This document shows, one piece after another, positions 50,154 through 62,786 of a stretch of 64,000 bases of DNA (position 1 is the first letter of the stretch; the number at the start of each line of letters is the position of its first letter). This DNA is from Sinonovacula constricta (taxonomy: Eukaryota > Mollusca > Bivalvia > Cardiida > Solecurtidae). The stretch spans positions 40,164,249 to 40,228,248 of the forward strand of contig CM017563.1 in NCBI GenBank assembly GCA_007844125.1, read 5' to 3'. A program made the position numbers and the translations under genes. The notes beneath the pieces are model-generated. The model was not told the DNA's origin, made no database searches, and saw only the letters and a program-made list of their open reading frames with translations.

Positions 50154-50228
50154 ATGGCGGACTTTGAGCCTCAAATGTTAAATGGTTTTCTTCGGCCACA
50201 ATTCAAAATACAGAGACATTTTAAGAAG
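50154..50228 (+). CDS. Gene B unit 2, exon 1
   Basis: MADFEPQML to RHFKK, 25 codons, donor GTACGT, phase 0. Confidence 0.72.
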
Positions 50229-53200
50229 GTACGTCGTTGTTGTTGTTCATTCTCTTAACAATCTCTGAGCATGTTTATTTTAAAAACGACTTGTGTTGGC
50301 GTGAACCGAATCATTATATTTTACGCAGCAAAAATAACACGATGTACTTATACGACATATTGAATAGCTTAACCGTTGAACCACTAAGGTGCTTTGAGGA
50401 TATTTGCCTTGAACAGTAGATTTTGTATACACTGGAATAGTTTGAGTTAAACTCGATAATTTAAGCGTTGTATAAACTAACCACAAGCAGTTGTTTTGGT
50501 GCGTTATTCAAAATTCGATTTCATTGTAAAAGGTGGTATCCGACAGTTTGGACCAAACATACTTTTCTCAAATAACAATGTAAGACATTGTTACGTCATC
50601 GTCGGACACCCACGACGGATCCATTCCGTTACTCTCCATTCATCGCCCATGGGATATTTTGTTCACTTTTCGCCGTTAGTGATAATGATAATACATTGGT
50701 ATCTTCAAAATCCGATGAGGATTTTCGTCCAATCGGATGGCTTGTACTATGTAGCTTTCGGTTTTCCTTCCAATATGACGTAGTAAATGCAAAGAGAATT
50801 CAAGGTTCAAGATACTTAGCTACCTCCATACGTATGAGTAGCGGTAATGTAAGCGTTGTTTTGATTGGTTTCTATCTATTCAAAATAAACTCGCAAACAG
50901 CGATATCGTAGATAAAAATACCACGGTGTATGGATGGGGTAAAATCGTATTCAGTAGCCATGGGCTTGGACATGTTGTTACCTGAAAAGGTCGTTCAAAA
51001 TGCAATTCATTGATGCCATTGATCTGTATGAACTGTGAAGCATAAATCACCACTTGTCATTACAAACAGGTATTTCCCATCTTAGCCACACTTAGATATT
51101 TTTAAACCGAGAAAGCCACCTAGCAACCTACTTTCGGGATTAAGTTTTATCGTCATCCGGGTAATCCGCTCTGACGCTCGTATCTATTTTTAGAAGATAT
51201 CACTATCATGCTTATATATAGATTTGAATAGGATGAATATTTAGAGTAACTTTTTCGCAATGTGTACAACATATCCATATAAGCAGTGTTCTTAGGTTGA
51301 AGAATATGTCTATAAAGAAATTATGCCTATATTTCTCAAACATTGAGAAAATAGTGTTACATGTATTTGACGTAGCCAAACTGTCGGATACCACCTTTAA
51401 GACGTTCAGTAAAACAGTTAGCAACACAGTTTTTCTTCTGTATACCTACAGCCATTTCGTTATAAACGTTTATCTGTATTATTTAATTAAGGGTCAGTTC
51501 TTGCATTTACCAATAAAGAACATATGATAACATATAATATAAGATACAACTAATTTTAATTATGAATTAGTCATTTTCATTATCAAACATTAAAACAATT
51601 AAACGTATGTAAGAGGATTAGAATTAAAAAGATACTAATCAAGCTGAGAAACATTTATTCAGATTTTTTTCCATGGTTTACTGCTTATAAAAATTAAGCA
51701 CTGGGTTTGAACCAGTGGTAATAACTAATTTATTTAAATCCCCACATCTGTATCCTTTGAACCTACGCATTCGTGATTAAATTAATACGCATCTGAACTC
51801 GAAACAGTTATATATTAGGCATTAGGTTACGCAAACTTAAAATCTATTTTCTAAATGATACATCAATATTTAAAGAGCATGCATAATAACAATTTAAATC
51901 GCATGTCCCTGTTTATATAAAGAGAAACAACTCGAATTATTACGTTGGTTAAAATCCTATTTGCCGTTTATAGAAAGAGAAACAAGTCGAATTATTACGT
52001 TGATTGAGATATAACAACAGCTTAAATTCTTACATTTTTGGTTATGACCCCATGACCCAACCATGAAATATGAAAAGCTTAGCATATAACCTTGTTTGTA
52101 GACACTCCTTGTCCCGATGATGTAAAGTGAACAACCCAGCATTTAAACTTTTTGGTTGAGACCCCAGTTCTCGGCCATGTAAAGAGAACAACGCAGCACA
52201 TAGTCTTATTGGTTGAGTCCCTAAGTCCCGCTCATGTAATGAGAACAACTCAGCATATAAACCTGTTGCTTGAGACTCCATGACCCGTCCATGTAGCGAA
52301 AACAATTCAACACATACCCTTGTTGGTTGAGACTCCATGACATTTGACTTATTTTCAATATTTTATATTAATAATAAAACTCATGGGTCATTTTCTGCAG
52401 GGTGTCTCGGTTCATAATCTGTTTTTTCTTCGACAATAATAACATTATTAATTATTTAGTATGAGCTCCAGCTAGAATGCATATTTTATTTAGACTTTAT
52501 ATGAAAAATAATGTTTAAGTGGTAGGTGCTTTACAACTACTGCGCTTATTTTTCTTACCTGAAACTGTTTCCAGCGCGACAAGTTATCTTTCTGTAGTAC
52601 TATTTCTTTTGATAATGATTAATATTTATATTTGTTATAGATAATGCACCTTCAGTCATGCCGAGCGCATTTCTTTTTCAAAAGAGTGTCTACACTCCTT
52701 ATCAAGCTGCGCTCTCTAAAGTAATGTTTTTCAATTTGATACACATAAGACACTAATTACGGATCCACAATTATGTATCTTTGATTTATCTGACAATCGG
52801 AAATTAAATCAATTGTTAAAAACCACGACAATTAGCTAAAATCATTCCACGTCCGCAACAGTGTCTCCAGCTTATTTATATCTTAAAGCTGCTGTTCATC
52901 ATGGCAAGTGAAATAATTAATTTCTTGTGTTTCAGACTTCCGTCTTTTTTGTTGTGGTGATGCTCTTCAACATCATTATGCTGTGTTCACTCGTTGGCAT
53001 GGTCAATAAATGGCACGGTAAACGATCAGCAGCAAATAAACTAAGGGCATCAGACATGTGTGTCCCATCGACAGAGTTCCACAACAACACATGCCCTGCA
53101 TCTGTAGAAACACAGAACAATCAATGCTGTGGCAAAGTATCGGATCTCATCGATGCGTTGCTGTCAAAGGTAATACCTTGCATGAGGTAAGAATAGTTCT

Positions 53201-56200
53201 TCAGCCGATATATTCAGCCTGAATCAAACACAAACACACGTTCACGGTATGGTAAACACAAACATATTTATTTCATTATTTATAGGGATAAATTAGTCGT
53301 AAAATGCAAATAAGACTGCAGTCACTCGTTGTCTGCGATAGCGCATGGTTTGTTACTGAACTGAGTTTTGATTATTGGTTTTATCACAGAAAGTACAATA
53401 AAAGCGTTTTCTTTTTTCGGATTAGCTCTCTAAACTCTATTTTGACTAACTTTAACATGCTGACACAAGACCAATCAGAATGAGAACTGCAAATACTTTA
53501 CCCACTCATCCCCACCCATACAACACACACACTTCCATACATTTTTCATGGGTACCAAAATGTTTCTTAAGATGTCTAGAAACAGATTATTTAATCTATT
53601 AAAACACATTTGAACTATATGCAATTTTATGGTTTCCATTATAGTATAAAACTGGTACTCAATTAAAGGTTATGAAATGAACTTTACGGTCATGTGTCAC
53701 TTATGCAAATAAGCAGATACAAATTAAAAAAAAATAAGAATCTAAAAATGTACTTTATTTGTTAAAACATGACTAGATTCTGTTGTTTTAAAAGCAACAT
53801 TCAAATAAACTCAAAAGTTTCTAAATATATAGACAAACCCCTTCTTGTCTAGCACATGTTGGTGTCAGGTTCATATGATTTGGTTCATTTTATGATTTTT
53901 TAATAATTTGTTTTATTTATTTGTTTTTCGTCCAAATGTTTCTCATTTTCTTTTAATGCATAATTTGTCTAGAATTAAATAACCATAACATTGAAGAATA
54001 TTTTGTATCGTTCCTTAAATGGATCACTAAACTTAGATTTGAAATAACTATGCAAATTAACCAACATGAATATTCGTGTATCTTAAAGATAATCTAAAAT
54101 AAACTTTTTATTTTAAAGCAACATTCAAATACACTCAACAGTTTTTAAAGTTATATACATACCCTTACATGTACTAGTCTGACACATGTTTGTCTAAGTT
54201 TCATATAATTTTGGTTCATTTTATGATATATATATATATATATAGATGTGTGTGCGTGTGTGTTTGTGTGTGTTATTATTGTATTTGTTCAACTTTTGTG
54301 CATTAAATGCATAATTTGTCTAGAAGTCTGTGTATAATTAACAATAACATTGAATAATAATTTTTATATCGTTCTTTAAGAGGGGGCTAACAAAAAAAAC
54401 GTAGATTTGAAGTTATTTATTATGCAAATTAGCCAACATGAATATTTATAATATTAAAAAGGATCTAAAATAGACTTTAATTTGAAAAGGTTTATTAGAA
54501 TGTCGAAAGGGAGGGGACGGAGAGTCTGAGAAGTTTTAAGTCGGTAGCACTACACACTAGGCACACGAGCGTCTATTATTATCATTAAGAAACACAGCTG
54601 ATTGTAAAATACGGATAAAAATATAATAAAAGTGATTTTTGTGATGTGGAAAATGTTTTCAGACAAAAGTATGATGATGATGATGATGATAATGATGATG
54701 ATGAGGAGGAGGAGGAGGATGATTATGGATTATGACGATGAAGAAGAAGATGATGATGATGACGATGAAGATGATGGTGATGATGATGATGATTATGAAT
54801 TGTATCATATGTGTCTTGTAATCATATCTACACGTTAGTGCTTGTTTTATCATTTTGCATAAATTTGATTATATTCATTGCCATCACTGAAAACCGATAC
54901 ATCACAAGTTAAATCTGAAATAAGCTGCATACAATTTCAGTTTTTATTTAGTTCTACATTATAAAAACAAGTTAACATGTACATGTAAAGTTACATGTAC
55001 ATGACAGACAGTTTAATGTTCCATTCCACAAACTGTAGTAACGTACAAATATGGCCCACTTACATAGAGGAAGATAAATGCATTTTAACGTCCGCTTTTT
55101 TCTAAAGAAACGCCTTCATTGTCTTATATACAGTACAGCAGAGTATAGTCATCGTATTATACATATATATTCCATTGAGTCAGATTTATAAAATAAAATG
55201 AGATTGTTAAGTTAATTTATCTAATATGACACACATTTGCAGTGGTAAATATTAAAATAATTGGCGCCCGTGGCTATGGAGAGTCACCCACTTCAAATCC
55301 CGCAACTTCTTCTGCATGTGGATTCGTGTCTCTGCGAAGGACTAAATATAGGAGGGTTTTCCAGATGACCTTCCGTGCGCCGGTGGTTCTGCTTATACAT
55401 TTTGTCTAGAGTCTTCTGCCACTTTAACGGATAACGTTTTGCAGCTGCGATAACTTATAAACCAGCAAAGTGGGAATCATTTCATAAGTCTGGTCCTTGT
55501 GTTTACCTTATAAACAACACAAAAGTAGGAAAGTGCTGCCAAAGGGAATGTCTCCTGAGCTTGGCAGCAACATAGTTTGTTGTAAAACAAGCGAATTACT
55601 AATTTTACACATGTTACAAAGTTAATATCATCTTGTTAAAACACATATGCAAGTAAGTCTAATCGCTAATAAAGACTGTGACTTATATTCATCTTAATTT
55701 ACACGTGTAAGAATGTAATATAATGATGTATTTTTTCCATTCTTCTATAGTCACTAGAAAAGACGTTTGCTGAGCACTATCCATCACGTAAGTTTTTAAA
55801 AAAATGTATTATTTGTTTATACACTTCATTTCTGACGCTTTCTGACATTTTTGGTAATTTCTGAAGGAGTGGGGGTGTCTCTTTAGCTGACTGTCAGTAT
55901 ATATTTAATTAATTGGCATGTCTTTACTCTGTCCACTTGGCATTTGATTGATTTGTAAAGGACCAGTCAATCATTCAACGATTATTTAATAAATCATTTG
56001 GTAATGCCATTCTCATACAAGATCTTTCTCAAGCTTTACACAAAGAACATTCAATAGTTTTCATATATTTATTTGCTTTTGTATACTCATTTTTAGGACT
56101 CTTCTCTGGCGACAATCTGTTTTGTGCAAAGACATCAAGGCCACAATCGATCTTCAGTGCAAATGGATTTGTCACAAATGAAACATTGACACATGGTATA

Positions 56201-57892
56201 GATTGTCATTTAAGAACAAAATTATAAGAATAAACAGACCGTATATGATGTACATTAAAATAATTAATAAGAAGTAAAAATGGGATTTTGAAATTTAACA
56301 ACGTTTCCATTTCCTAGCTGTAGCTGGCAGATCTGAATCTCCTTATTTAGCAAAAAGTCTGGCGTAGTATTCAAAAAAAATCATAGTTTTGTTTTCTAAC
56401 TTAAACAACAATACTTCCTTAAATTTGAAAAATAAATTCTAAAAAATTTCTTTGATTAAATGGTTTTATGAATTAAGTTTTAGAAATCTTATAACTTAGT
56501 AAATATTTCAAGATTTAATTTCTTAGTTAAAGTCACAAAAATATATAACATTATTTATAACGACTACCCCTGGTGCCTAAAGATGGCTAAAACTAACCAT
56601 TAATCAAAGTCTGTGCTTGTGATACTGATAGTTCCAATTCGGCAGTTTTAAACTATTGTTCCAATGGACGATCTTGTTTTATTTATATGTGCCTTTAAAA
56701 GGCCTTCTCATTGCTAGGTCTAAAATGTACACTAGTTAGTCAGCATGCCCCGCCATTTAAATCTGTCGTTGGTTGGAATCAAAGTCAAGTCAAATCAATA
56801 AAACTTTATAAAATGCAGTTTTCACAAGCAAATTATTAGTATACACGTATCAGTACAGGTATGAATATAAGTCTCTTGTACCACCATTGTTTTCAGACTT
56901 GGCCTTGATCCAAGAATAGATTGTTTTTAATTATGAAAATGATTTCGACTCAGAGTCAAATACGAAGGTATAAGACCTGAAAATAGAGCTAACAAACTGA
57001 AAATTATTTGAAAATTGTAGGGAGTTTGGAAAAGGAACATGACTATTTACTTTGTTTGAATATTTAACACGAAAGTATTATCTCTAAGTCATATGAGTAA
57101 TGTATTATTTATTAAAATTTGCAAAGGCAGTTGCCACTGGCATTTACATGTCATATTTCTGCAATAACCAGTATGTATTATATAAGAACATGTCTTTTAC
57201 ATTTTCAGCTAATAGAGTTATTAAATTTAACTTTATGCAGAGCGATGTATATAGTCTTAAGTTTAATTATCATTTGCACACTTTACAATTTACAAAAGCA
57301 AAGATCGCACTCATGGTCACTTTTAATTAGGTTTAATTAGGTGAAATTTTATTACATAGCACATGCATGCCAATAGAGATTTCTTGTATATTTGGTTCTG
57401 GATCTTATCCGTTATATAAAATATTTTATAACTTCAGATCAAAACGAAGCATTAAAATGGAGAAAGCAAGAGTCGACCCCAGCAAGCACCAGTTCCATAT
57501 TTATATATCTCGACGGCAAAGTGTATGTCACAACAACAGGAAAATACTTTGCCCTTAGTCAAATCAAGTTAGGTTATCGCCCTACGGAACCAATGACTTC
57601 AACAGTCGATCCAAGTGCTGGAAACGGTAGATCAGTTACCTACTACCACAGAATCATTCACTTCTCGTACAAACAGCAAAGAGAAAGGGTTATCCTGGAA
57701 AACACCCGACACCACTGCATTAGGCAACAAAACCAAACATGCAGCATGACAATGTCCACCGCTGCCGTATTATACCTTGAGGAAAGGGACCACGTGTATG
57801 TTGTTACGTCACATCCAAGTCACATAATCCCATCCGCAGATTACAACAGATTTTCGGTGTTCTATATCCCGTCAAAGGGGGCGTCGCCATGA
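50154..57892 (+). CDS. Gene B (unit 2): TNF-superfamily ligand, type II membrane protein
   Basis: Five exons join in phase: 50,154-50,228, 52,936-53,169, 55,751-55,787, 56,097-56,195 and 57,438-57,892 (900 nt, 299 aa), all with GT/AG borders. Same layout as the unit 1 gene: short basic tail, one hydrophobic segment (VFFVVVMLFNIIMLCSLVG), stalk with four conserved cysteines, NET site, and a THD with W, KVYVTTTGKYFALSQI, a Cys pair, YLEERDHVYV and RFSVFYIP. It lacks the 30-nt exon 2 of unit 1, which is phase 0, so the frame is kept and the cytoplasmic tail is ten residues shorter. The C-terminus has two extra residues (SP) before TGA. No disabling change was seen. Role as for the unit 1 gene; differences in the THD loops could change receptor choice, which is speculation. 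Confidence 0.82.
50529..51398. mobile_element. Terminal-inverted-repeat element with perfect ends
   Basis: The first 23 bases (from AAAGGTGGTATCCGACAG) are the exact reverse complement of the last 23 (51,376-51,398). 870 bp long, in gene B intron 1 of unit 2. Best-preserved ends of the family seen across the window. Inner 50,590-50,910 has two overlapping open frames not shared with the other copies. No transposase recognised. Confidence 0.75.
51905..52345. repeat. 57-bp minisatellite, unit 2
   Basis: About seven to eight units. On the minus strand 52,042-52,338 stays open over five 19-residue repeats (motif SLHGRxxxSQPTRLxAELF). Confidence 0.85.
52936..53169 (+). CDS. Gene B unit 2, membrane and stalk exon
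   Basis: Acceptor TTGTGTTTCAG, 78 codons, donor GTAATA. Hydrophobic segment, then CVPS, CPAS and QCCGK. Confidence 0.85.
53690..54490. repeat. AT-rich tandem repeat, unit 2
   Basis: Counterpart of 19,530-20,340 with the same landmarks and a short TA/TG tract at about 54,226-54,272. Confidence 0.65.
54669..54797. repeat. (GAT)n microsatellite, unit 2
   Basis: GAT triplets with GAG and GAA interruptions. Open frames here (poly-Met/Asp or poly-His) are a by-product of the repeat. Confidence 0.95.
55259..55440 (+). mobile_element. SINE fragment, unit 2
   Basis: Counterpart of 21,048-21,232: GGCGCCCGTGGCTATGGAG, TGCGAAGGACTAAATATAGG, GGTGGTTCTGC. Confidence 0.65.
55751..55787 (+). CDS. Gene B unit 2, 37-nt exon
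   Basis: Acceptor TTCTTCTATAG, SLEKTFAEHYPS, donor GTAAGT. Confidence 0.8.
56097..56195 (+). CDS. Gene B unit 2, exon before the THD
   Basis: Acceptor ATTTTTAG, 99 nt, LFSGDNLFCAK and NET site, donor GTATAG. Confidence 0.82.
56622..56975. other. Extra intron sequence in unit 2
   Basis: About 350 bp without a match at the corresponding place of unit 1 (near 22,475). No terminal repeats or target duplication seen. Confidence 0.5.
57209..57330 (+). CDS. Gene B unit 2, possible alternative terminal exon
   Basis: Acceptor TACATTTTCAG, phase compatible with the preceding exon, 39 codons to TAG, same length as in unit 1. Many differences from unit 1 fall at third codon positions (for example TTC/TTT, AGT/AGC, ATT/ATC, GTA/GTC), but about as many change the residue. 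Confidence 0.5.
57438..57892 (+). CDS. Gene B unit 2, THD exon
   Basis: Acceptor ATAACTTCAG, phase 1, about 151 codons to TGA. THD motifs as in unit 1, all key residues kept. Confidence 0.9.
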
Positions 57893-59695
57893 CAGGTGGG
57901 CCATGAAGAGAGCGCCTCCTCGTGGTGTGGCCTGGGTGCATATGGAATCTTCGTAGTTAATGCACGATTTATTAACTACAAAGGACCTATATGCAGCTGA
58001 ACGCTTTCTGCGAGAGATATATACAATACCAGGTTAATGTTGATATAGATAAATGTTATCATGGGAGGCTAAGAGAAATCGGAAAGAACGAGGCTCTGCC
58101 GCGTGCTTTCTTATTTTCGGGTCGAGATTTTTGATGAAATTGAAATACTGAACATTGAATATGACTTGCGAAATTTGGAGAAATGTTCGGATTGGAGGTG
58201 GTGTGCTGGTGACTGTGATTTATTAGCACATTTGTCCAGATCTATGCAGTCAGCTGTATTTGGTTCAACTAAAGATTGAGCTCTATCTAAACCATTTGAA
58301 TGTGTATCATGTAACGACATTTGATCACCAGGGTCTGTCCTCAGATTAGGCAGCTGACTGCTGCTTTCTGAGACAGCCACATATTCAAGGTCTATTTCTC
58401 AAAACTGTTGGGATTTAAGCCAAATTTTGCCTCGAAATTCTCGTAGCTCATCTCAACAACACGCATTATGTTTTTACATGATTCTTCATCACATTCTTTT
58501 AATTCACACAAAATAACTTCGTACTTGTATGGATTTTATTACTATTCCTAAACAGTTTTAATCATGTGCCTGTATTACATGTTCTTTAAGAATTTTGCAA
58601 GTTTTTGAATTGAAAATGTGTACACTTGGAGTAATAAAGCTTTTATTTATTTTTTGATTTTCTATATCATTGTTAAATAGAACTTCGTAAGATCGCTAGG
58701 AACTGTCCGGTTAACTCATTCGATTAAGACGCGTTAGAGACACTCAACACAGTATGCAGAGAATCCACATCGCTTAAAACGATGTTTCGACCAATGTATA
58801 TGTATGTACCGTTCTTCCCTATAACACGCCTTTAGCATGCCCCGAAAGGTAAAATTCCACACCAGTAACTAAGCACTATTATTACAAGTAGCATCACTTG
58901 ATTCACTTACTTATAAAATATATGGTAATTCCAATGCAATCACATACATTTAATTATATAACAGCATAAAATCATGGTCTAATGCTACATAAAAGCATAT
59001 ACCATTACAATAACACACAGAACGGCCCAACTATGTTACACCTATGTATATTAATACTAGTAGCTTAAAAAATGGTCATCCATGTATTGTCCATCCATGA
59101 TATTGGGCCGTTCTGGATATAGAATGATTGGTGTAAGGGGAGGCCCTCGTCCTCATCTCTATTTAAAGTTGGCCATTTTCACTTTCTTCTTGATCAATGC
59201 ATCTACAGATGTTACATTTTCAATGTTTAATGGTATGCCCATTGCTTGTATGGTGTTCATAATGGTCGAATTGTTACGGTTTCCATGTTCTTGAAACTGT
59301 GGCTCCATTGTTCTTGCTGTTTCACATATACAATCATGCTTGAAGTTCTTGAATCGGATCGTGATGGATCCTGTGTTTGCCGGAAGAGTAACTATGTCTT
59401 GTGCGTTAGACGGGCTGTTGATAGTTTTCGCTCTCCGGTAGAAAAAAAAAACACCACAGATATGTGAAATCTTTCACTTTGTGATTCTTTACATTCTGAA
59501 AAGCATCGATGTAGAATTCTTTCGTGTTCTGCAAGAGACAGTATCATCACCCCCCCCCCCCCCAAAAAAAACAACAAAAAAACAAAAAAACCCTAGATTT
59601 TCTCTTATAATTCCCGCAGGTAAACACACACTGTCTGATTCTTTCTTGAAGCAGTTTTCGGTCGGCCTGATGCTTTATTACGTATATTTTAATTT
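57893..59695. other. 3' flank of gene B, unit 2
   Basis: 57,895-58,005 matches unit 1. 58,005-58,735 is specific to unit 2; its minus strand has an 89-codon open frame (58,111-58,380, Ser/Asp/His-rich, unrecognised). From 58,736 similarity to unit 1 (23,736 onward) resumes. A run of 13 C then A occurs at about 59,551-59,570. Confidence 0.45.
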
Positions 59696-59699
59696 TCCC

Positions 59700-61640
59700 A
59701 TACGAATGATGATTTGACGTCATTGAATTTTTCATATGTCACCTTTACCTTGTTCTTATTATACGTCATCGTTTGCGCTTTTTTATTTCAAAGTACTCTC
59801 TTGTATTCGCGTATGGAACTGTTACTTTGCAGAGGCTTTTATTAATTTGTAGTAACTGTACATACTATATGTTTCTTAAAGCTAGCGGCTTTTGTTTGTG
59901 TTTTGTTGCTTTTCTTATCTTTTATGTTTTTTGTATATATTATTTTATTAGGTTTTAACGTTTGAGCTTTCCACCAACCAGGTTTAAGAACTCGGTCCAT
60001 TTGTTGTTTTATTTCAAACTAATTCATGTATTCTCGTATAAAATGTAAGGTTGCCGAGGCCTTGATTAACTTACATATCTGTATATACTATATGGGATAA
60101 TTTGTTATAACTAGCGGTTTTTGTTTGTGTTGTGTTGCTTTTCTTTTTTATTTGTCTTTGTATGTATTATCTTATCAGTTTTTAACGCCCGATGCAGGTA
60201 CTAGCTGTTAGATGCCTTACTTTGATGGTATACATTTTTACAATATTTGTCTGTGAGAACAATAAAACAACTATGAAATTCGAGGTTTGAGCTTTTTACA
60301 AACCAGTTTTAAGCACCCAACTCGGTCCTTTTGATTTGTTGTTTGTTCAACTACTCTCATGTGTTCTTGTATGAACCTGTTAGGTTTCCGAGGCTTTGAA
60401 TTACTGTACCTGACTGTACATACTATATGTGATAGTTCGTTGCAACTAATGGTTTATGTTTGTGTTTTTTTTATATATATTTGCGCCTCCCTCAGCTCCG
60501 ACGTTCATTCAGGTCGAGAAAAACAAGAAAAGGTAGAATTGTGTTGAAAATATCCGGCACTTCTTTGTGCCAGATGATTTAATACGTTTAAGGAAAACAG
60601 TATAATACAACAAAAATAAACAGACACAATTTAATTTAAAATTATTTCAAGACCTGAAGCTGGACAAAGCAATCAGTTCATACATAGAAAAATGAAAACA
60701 AAATCAATATGAATTTGTATACAATCAATCTAACGCATAGAAAGACAATGTTGTTGGTGGGGAGGTGAGTGGCTTTTAACAAATTTTACTGTTTAAGAAC
60801 AAAGACAGAAACACTTTCTATCAAATTGAAACAAAGGAAGATTCTGCATAAAGCTCTGAGGTGGTAAAATTGACATTCGCATATGGTACCTAAAATATTA
60901 CAGTCGTCATCTCAGTGCCCGGTATAATTAAGTTGTCGAACCAATTAGCAGAATATGACTTTCGCCTACCACTTTGCCTATACAAACAAGACATGTGCCA
61001 AACAGTTTTAAACTTAATTTGCTTATGAAAATCCTAATGCTTAATATAAATAACTTTATATTGTTACATAAAGTATACTTTCTTTTTATTGCTTTTGTTT
61101 TTATATATTTTTATCAGTTTTTAATGCCCGATGCAGGTGCTTGCTGTTAGATGTCTCTTTTTGATGAGATATCGTTTAAATATAAACACTTTGTTTGTGA
61201 AAAAGAGACAACAGCTATGAAATGCGAGGTTTGAATTTTCCACAAAACAGGCTTAAGCACCCCACTCGGTCCTTTTGCTATTTTATTTCAAACTACTCTT
61301 ATGTATCCTTGTATGAAACTGTTAGGTTGCAGAGGTGTTCATTAACAGTAAATAATGTAATATAATTCGTTATAACTAGTGTATGTTTTTGGTGTATTTT
61401 TAGTTGTGTGTGTGTTTTATATACTAATTTATCAGTTTTTAACTCCCGGTTCAGGTGCTTGTTGTTAGATGCCTCACTTAAATGAGATATTTTATTTATG
61501 TTTGTGTGGAAAAATGATTTATGCAATGTTAGTTTTGAGCTTTCCACAATCAATGTTTAAGCACCCAACTCGGCCCATTTACCGATTGGCCGTTTAAAAT
61601 CGGTATTATTTTCTTTCAGTATAATCTTTCGTCTCTGTTT
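59700..61640. repeat. Array of Penelope-like 3' tails, unit 2
   Basis: Counterpart of 24,420-26,460 with the same landmarks (GTTGCCGAGG, GAGGTTTGAGCTTT, TTTAAGCACCC). The GT microsatellite of unit 1 is nearly absent. Confidence 0.75.
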
Positions 61641-61644
61641 TTTT

Positions 61645-62720
61645 TTCGCTTTTATATTTACTCTGTATGCCTCTGTCTAATAGTAATTCAAATAAATATG
61701 TTGTGATAATATCTAAATAAATACTATTCAAGCTTACATTTCATGTTTTGAAGCGTTGTTCGTTGTTATTGTTCCTCGCGCTATAATAGAATGACTGAAC
61801 TTTTGTTACACAGTATGAATTTAACAGCAAGTTTAACGGTACATCTAGCTAACTTGCCGAATCCTGGCTGAACGTCAAATTTTATACACATTAGTATACC
61901 ATTAAGCATCGCGGTAGGATTAATTGTGGTTTATCTAATATACATCTGGCTTGACTAACATTTATTAGAAAGATGTATGGCCGACACCCAGTGACATACG
62001 AGGTTAGAATTGCCTTGTGTATATTTAGGGGTCTAAAAGTAATGTATATATCACAAAACCCCTTTATAGCGTCCGCACGGTGAGTGCACACTTACGATAA
62101 GACTAACTTACTGACAAACAGGCACATGATCACGTCGCAACATATATATTTACACCGACAGCTTCGTATTTATTCGACTCTTTCTAATATTAATGCTTCT
62201 ATAGAGTGAACCAATTTCCCTTTTTCATGGCGACGGAAGCGTAGCTGACAATAAGCAGGAATGGTACCGTAAGACCCTATTCAGAGCATTGCGTTGTTTT
62301 CAACAGTTTAGCTTTCAAGAATAAATTGTGGCTTGCAATAATAAAAAACAGGCATTAATGTTTATTTGCAGCCATTTGGCGAGATCTTGTTCTAACAAAC
62401 GTAACCAAGTATGCCGATGTTAACAATGCAACTTGTAATTATAGATGTAGCAGACAACAAGGTCGAAAGCAAAGTAGCATAAAGTCTACTTCCCATCGGA
62501 GTTACGTTTCGCTACTCTTAAATATTTTTGCAATTAATCGATAGTGAGTGGTAAGTCCATGGTATAGCCATCATTTTTGTTAAAAACGCATGCTCTCTAC
62601 GGCGCTTTCGATGACTCACATCCGTGTTCTTTCTTGTATATCATTCTGAAAGACCTTTATTTATAACACCAAGTCTAACATATAATCGCAACTTAATGAA
62701 GAGCTTCGGAGCCTAAACAG
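61645..62720. other. Upstream flank of gene C, unit 2
   Basis: Matches 26,465-27,465; includes an extra stretch near 62,620-62,680 not in unit 1. No exon supported. Confidence 0.4.
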
Positions 62721-62725
62721 TATTT

Positions 62726-62733
62726 TATAAAAA
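62726..62733 (+). promoter_or_regulatory. TATA box of gene C, unit 2
   Basis: TATAAAAA, 54 bases before the ATG at 62,787, same spacing as unit 1 within a few bases. Confidence 0.45.
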
Positions 62734-62786
62734 GCGTTCCCGGATTGAGAGCGACACATCACATGATCAATATTAAACGAGGCCAA

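Noticed and set aside
54632..54853. Poly-Met/Asp frame (+) and poly-His/Ile frame (-)
   Set aside because: By-products of the GAT microsatellite; the unit 1 array has a different length and frame.
58111..58380. 89-codon minus-strand frame (MAVSESSSQLPN...)
   Set aside because: Looks somewhat protein-like but has no recognised motif, no second copy and no splice evidence; mentioned only within the flank description.
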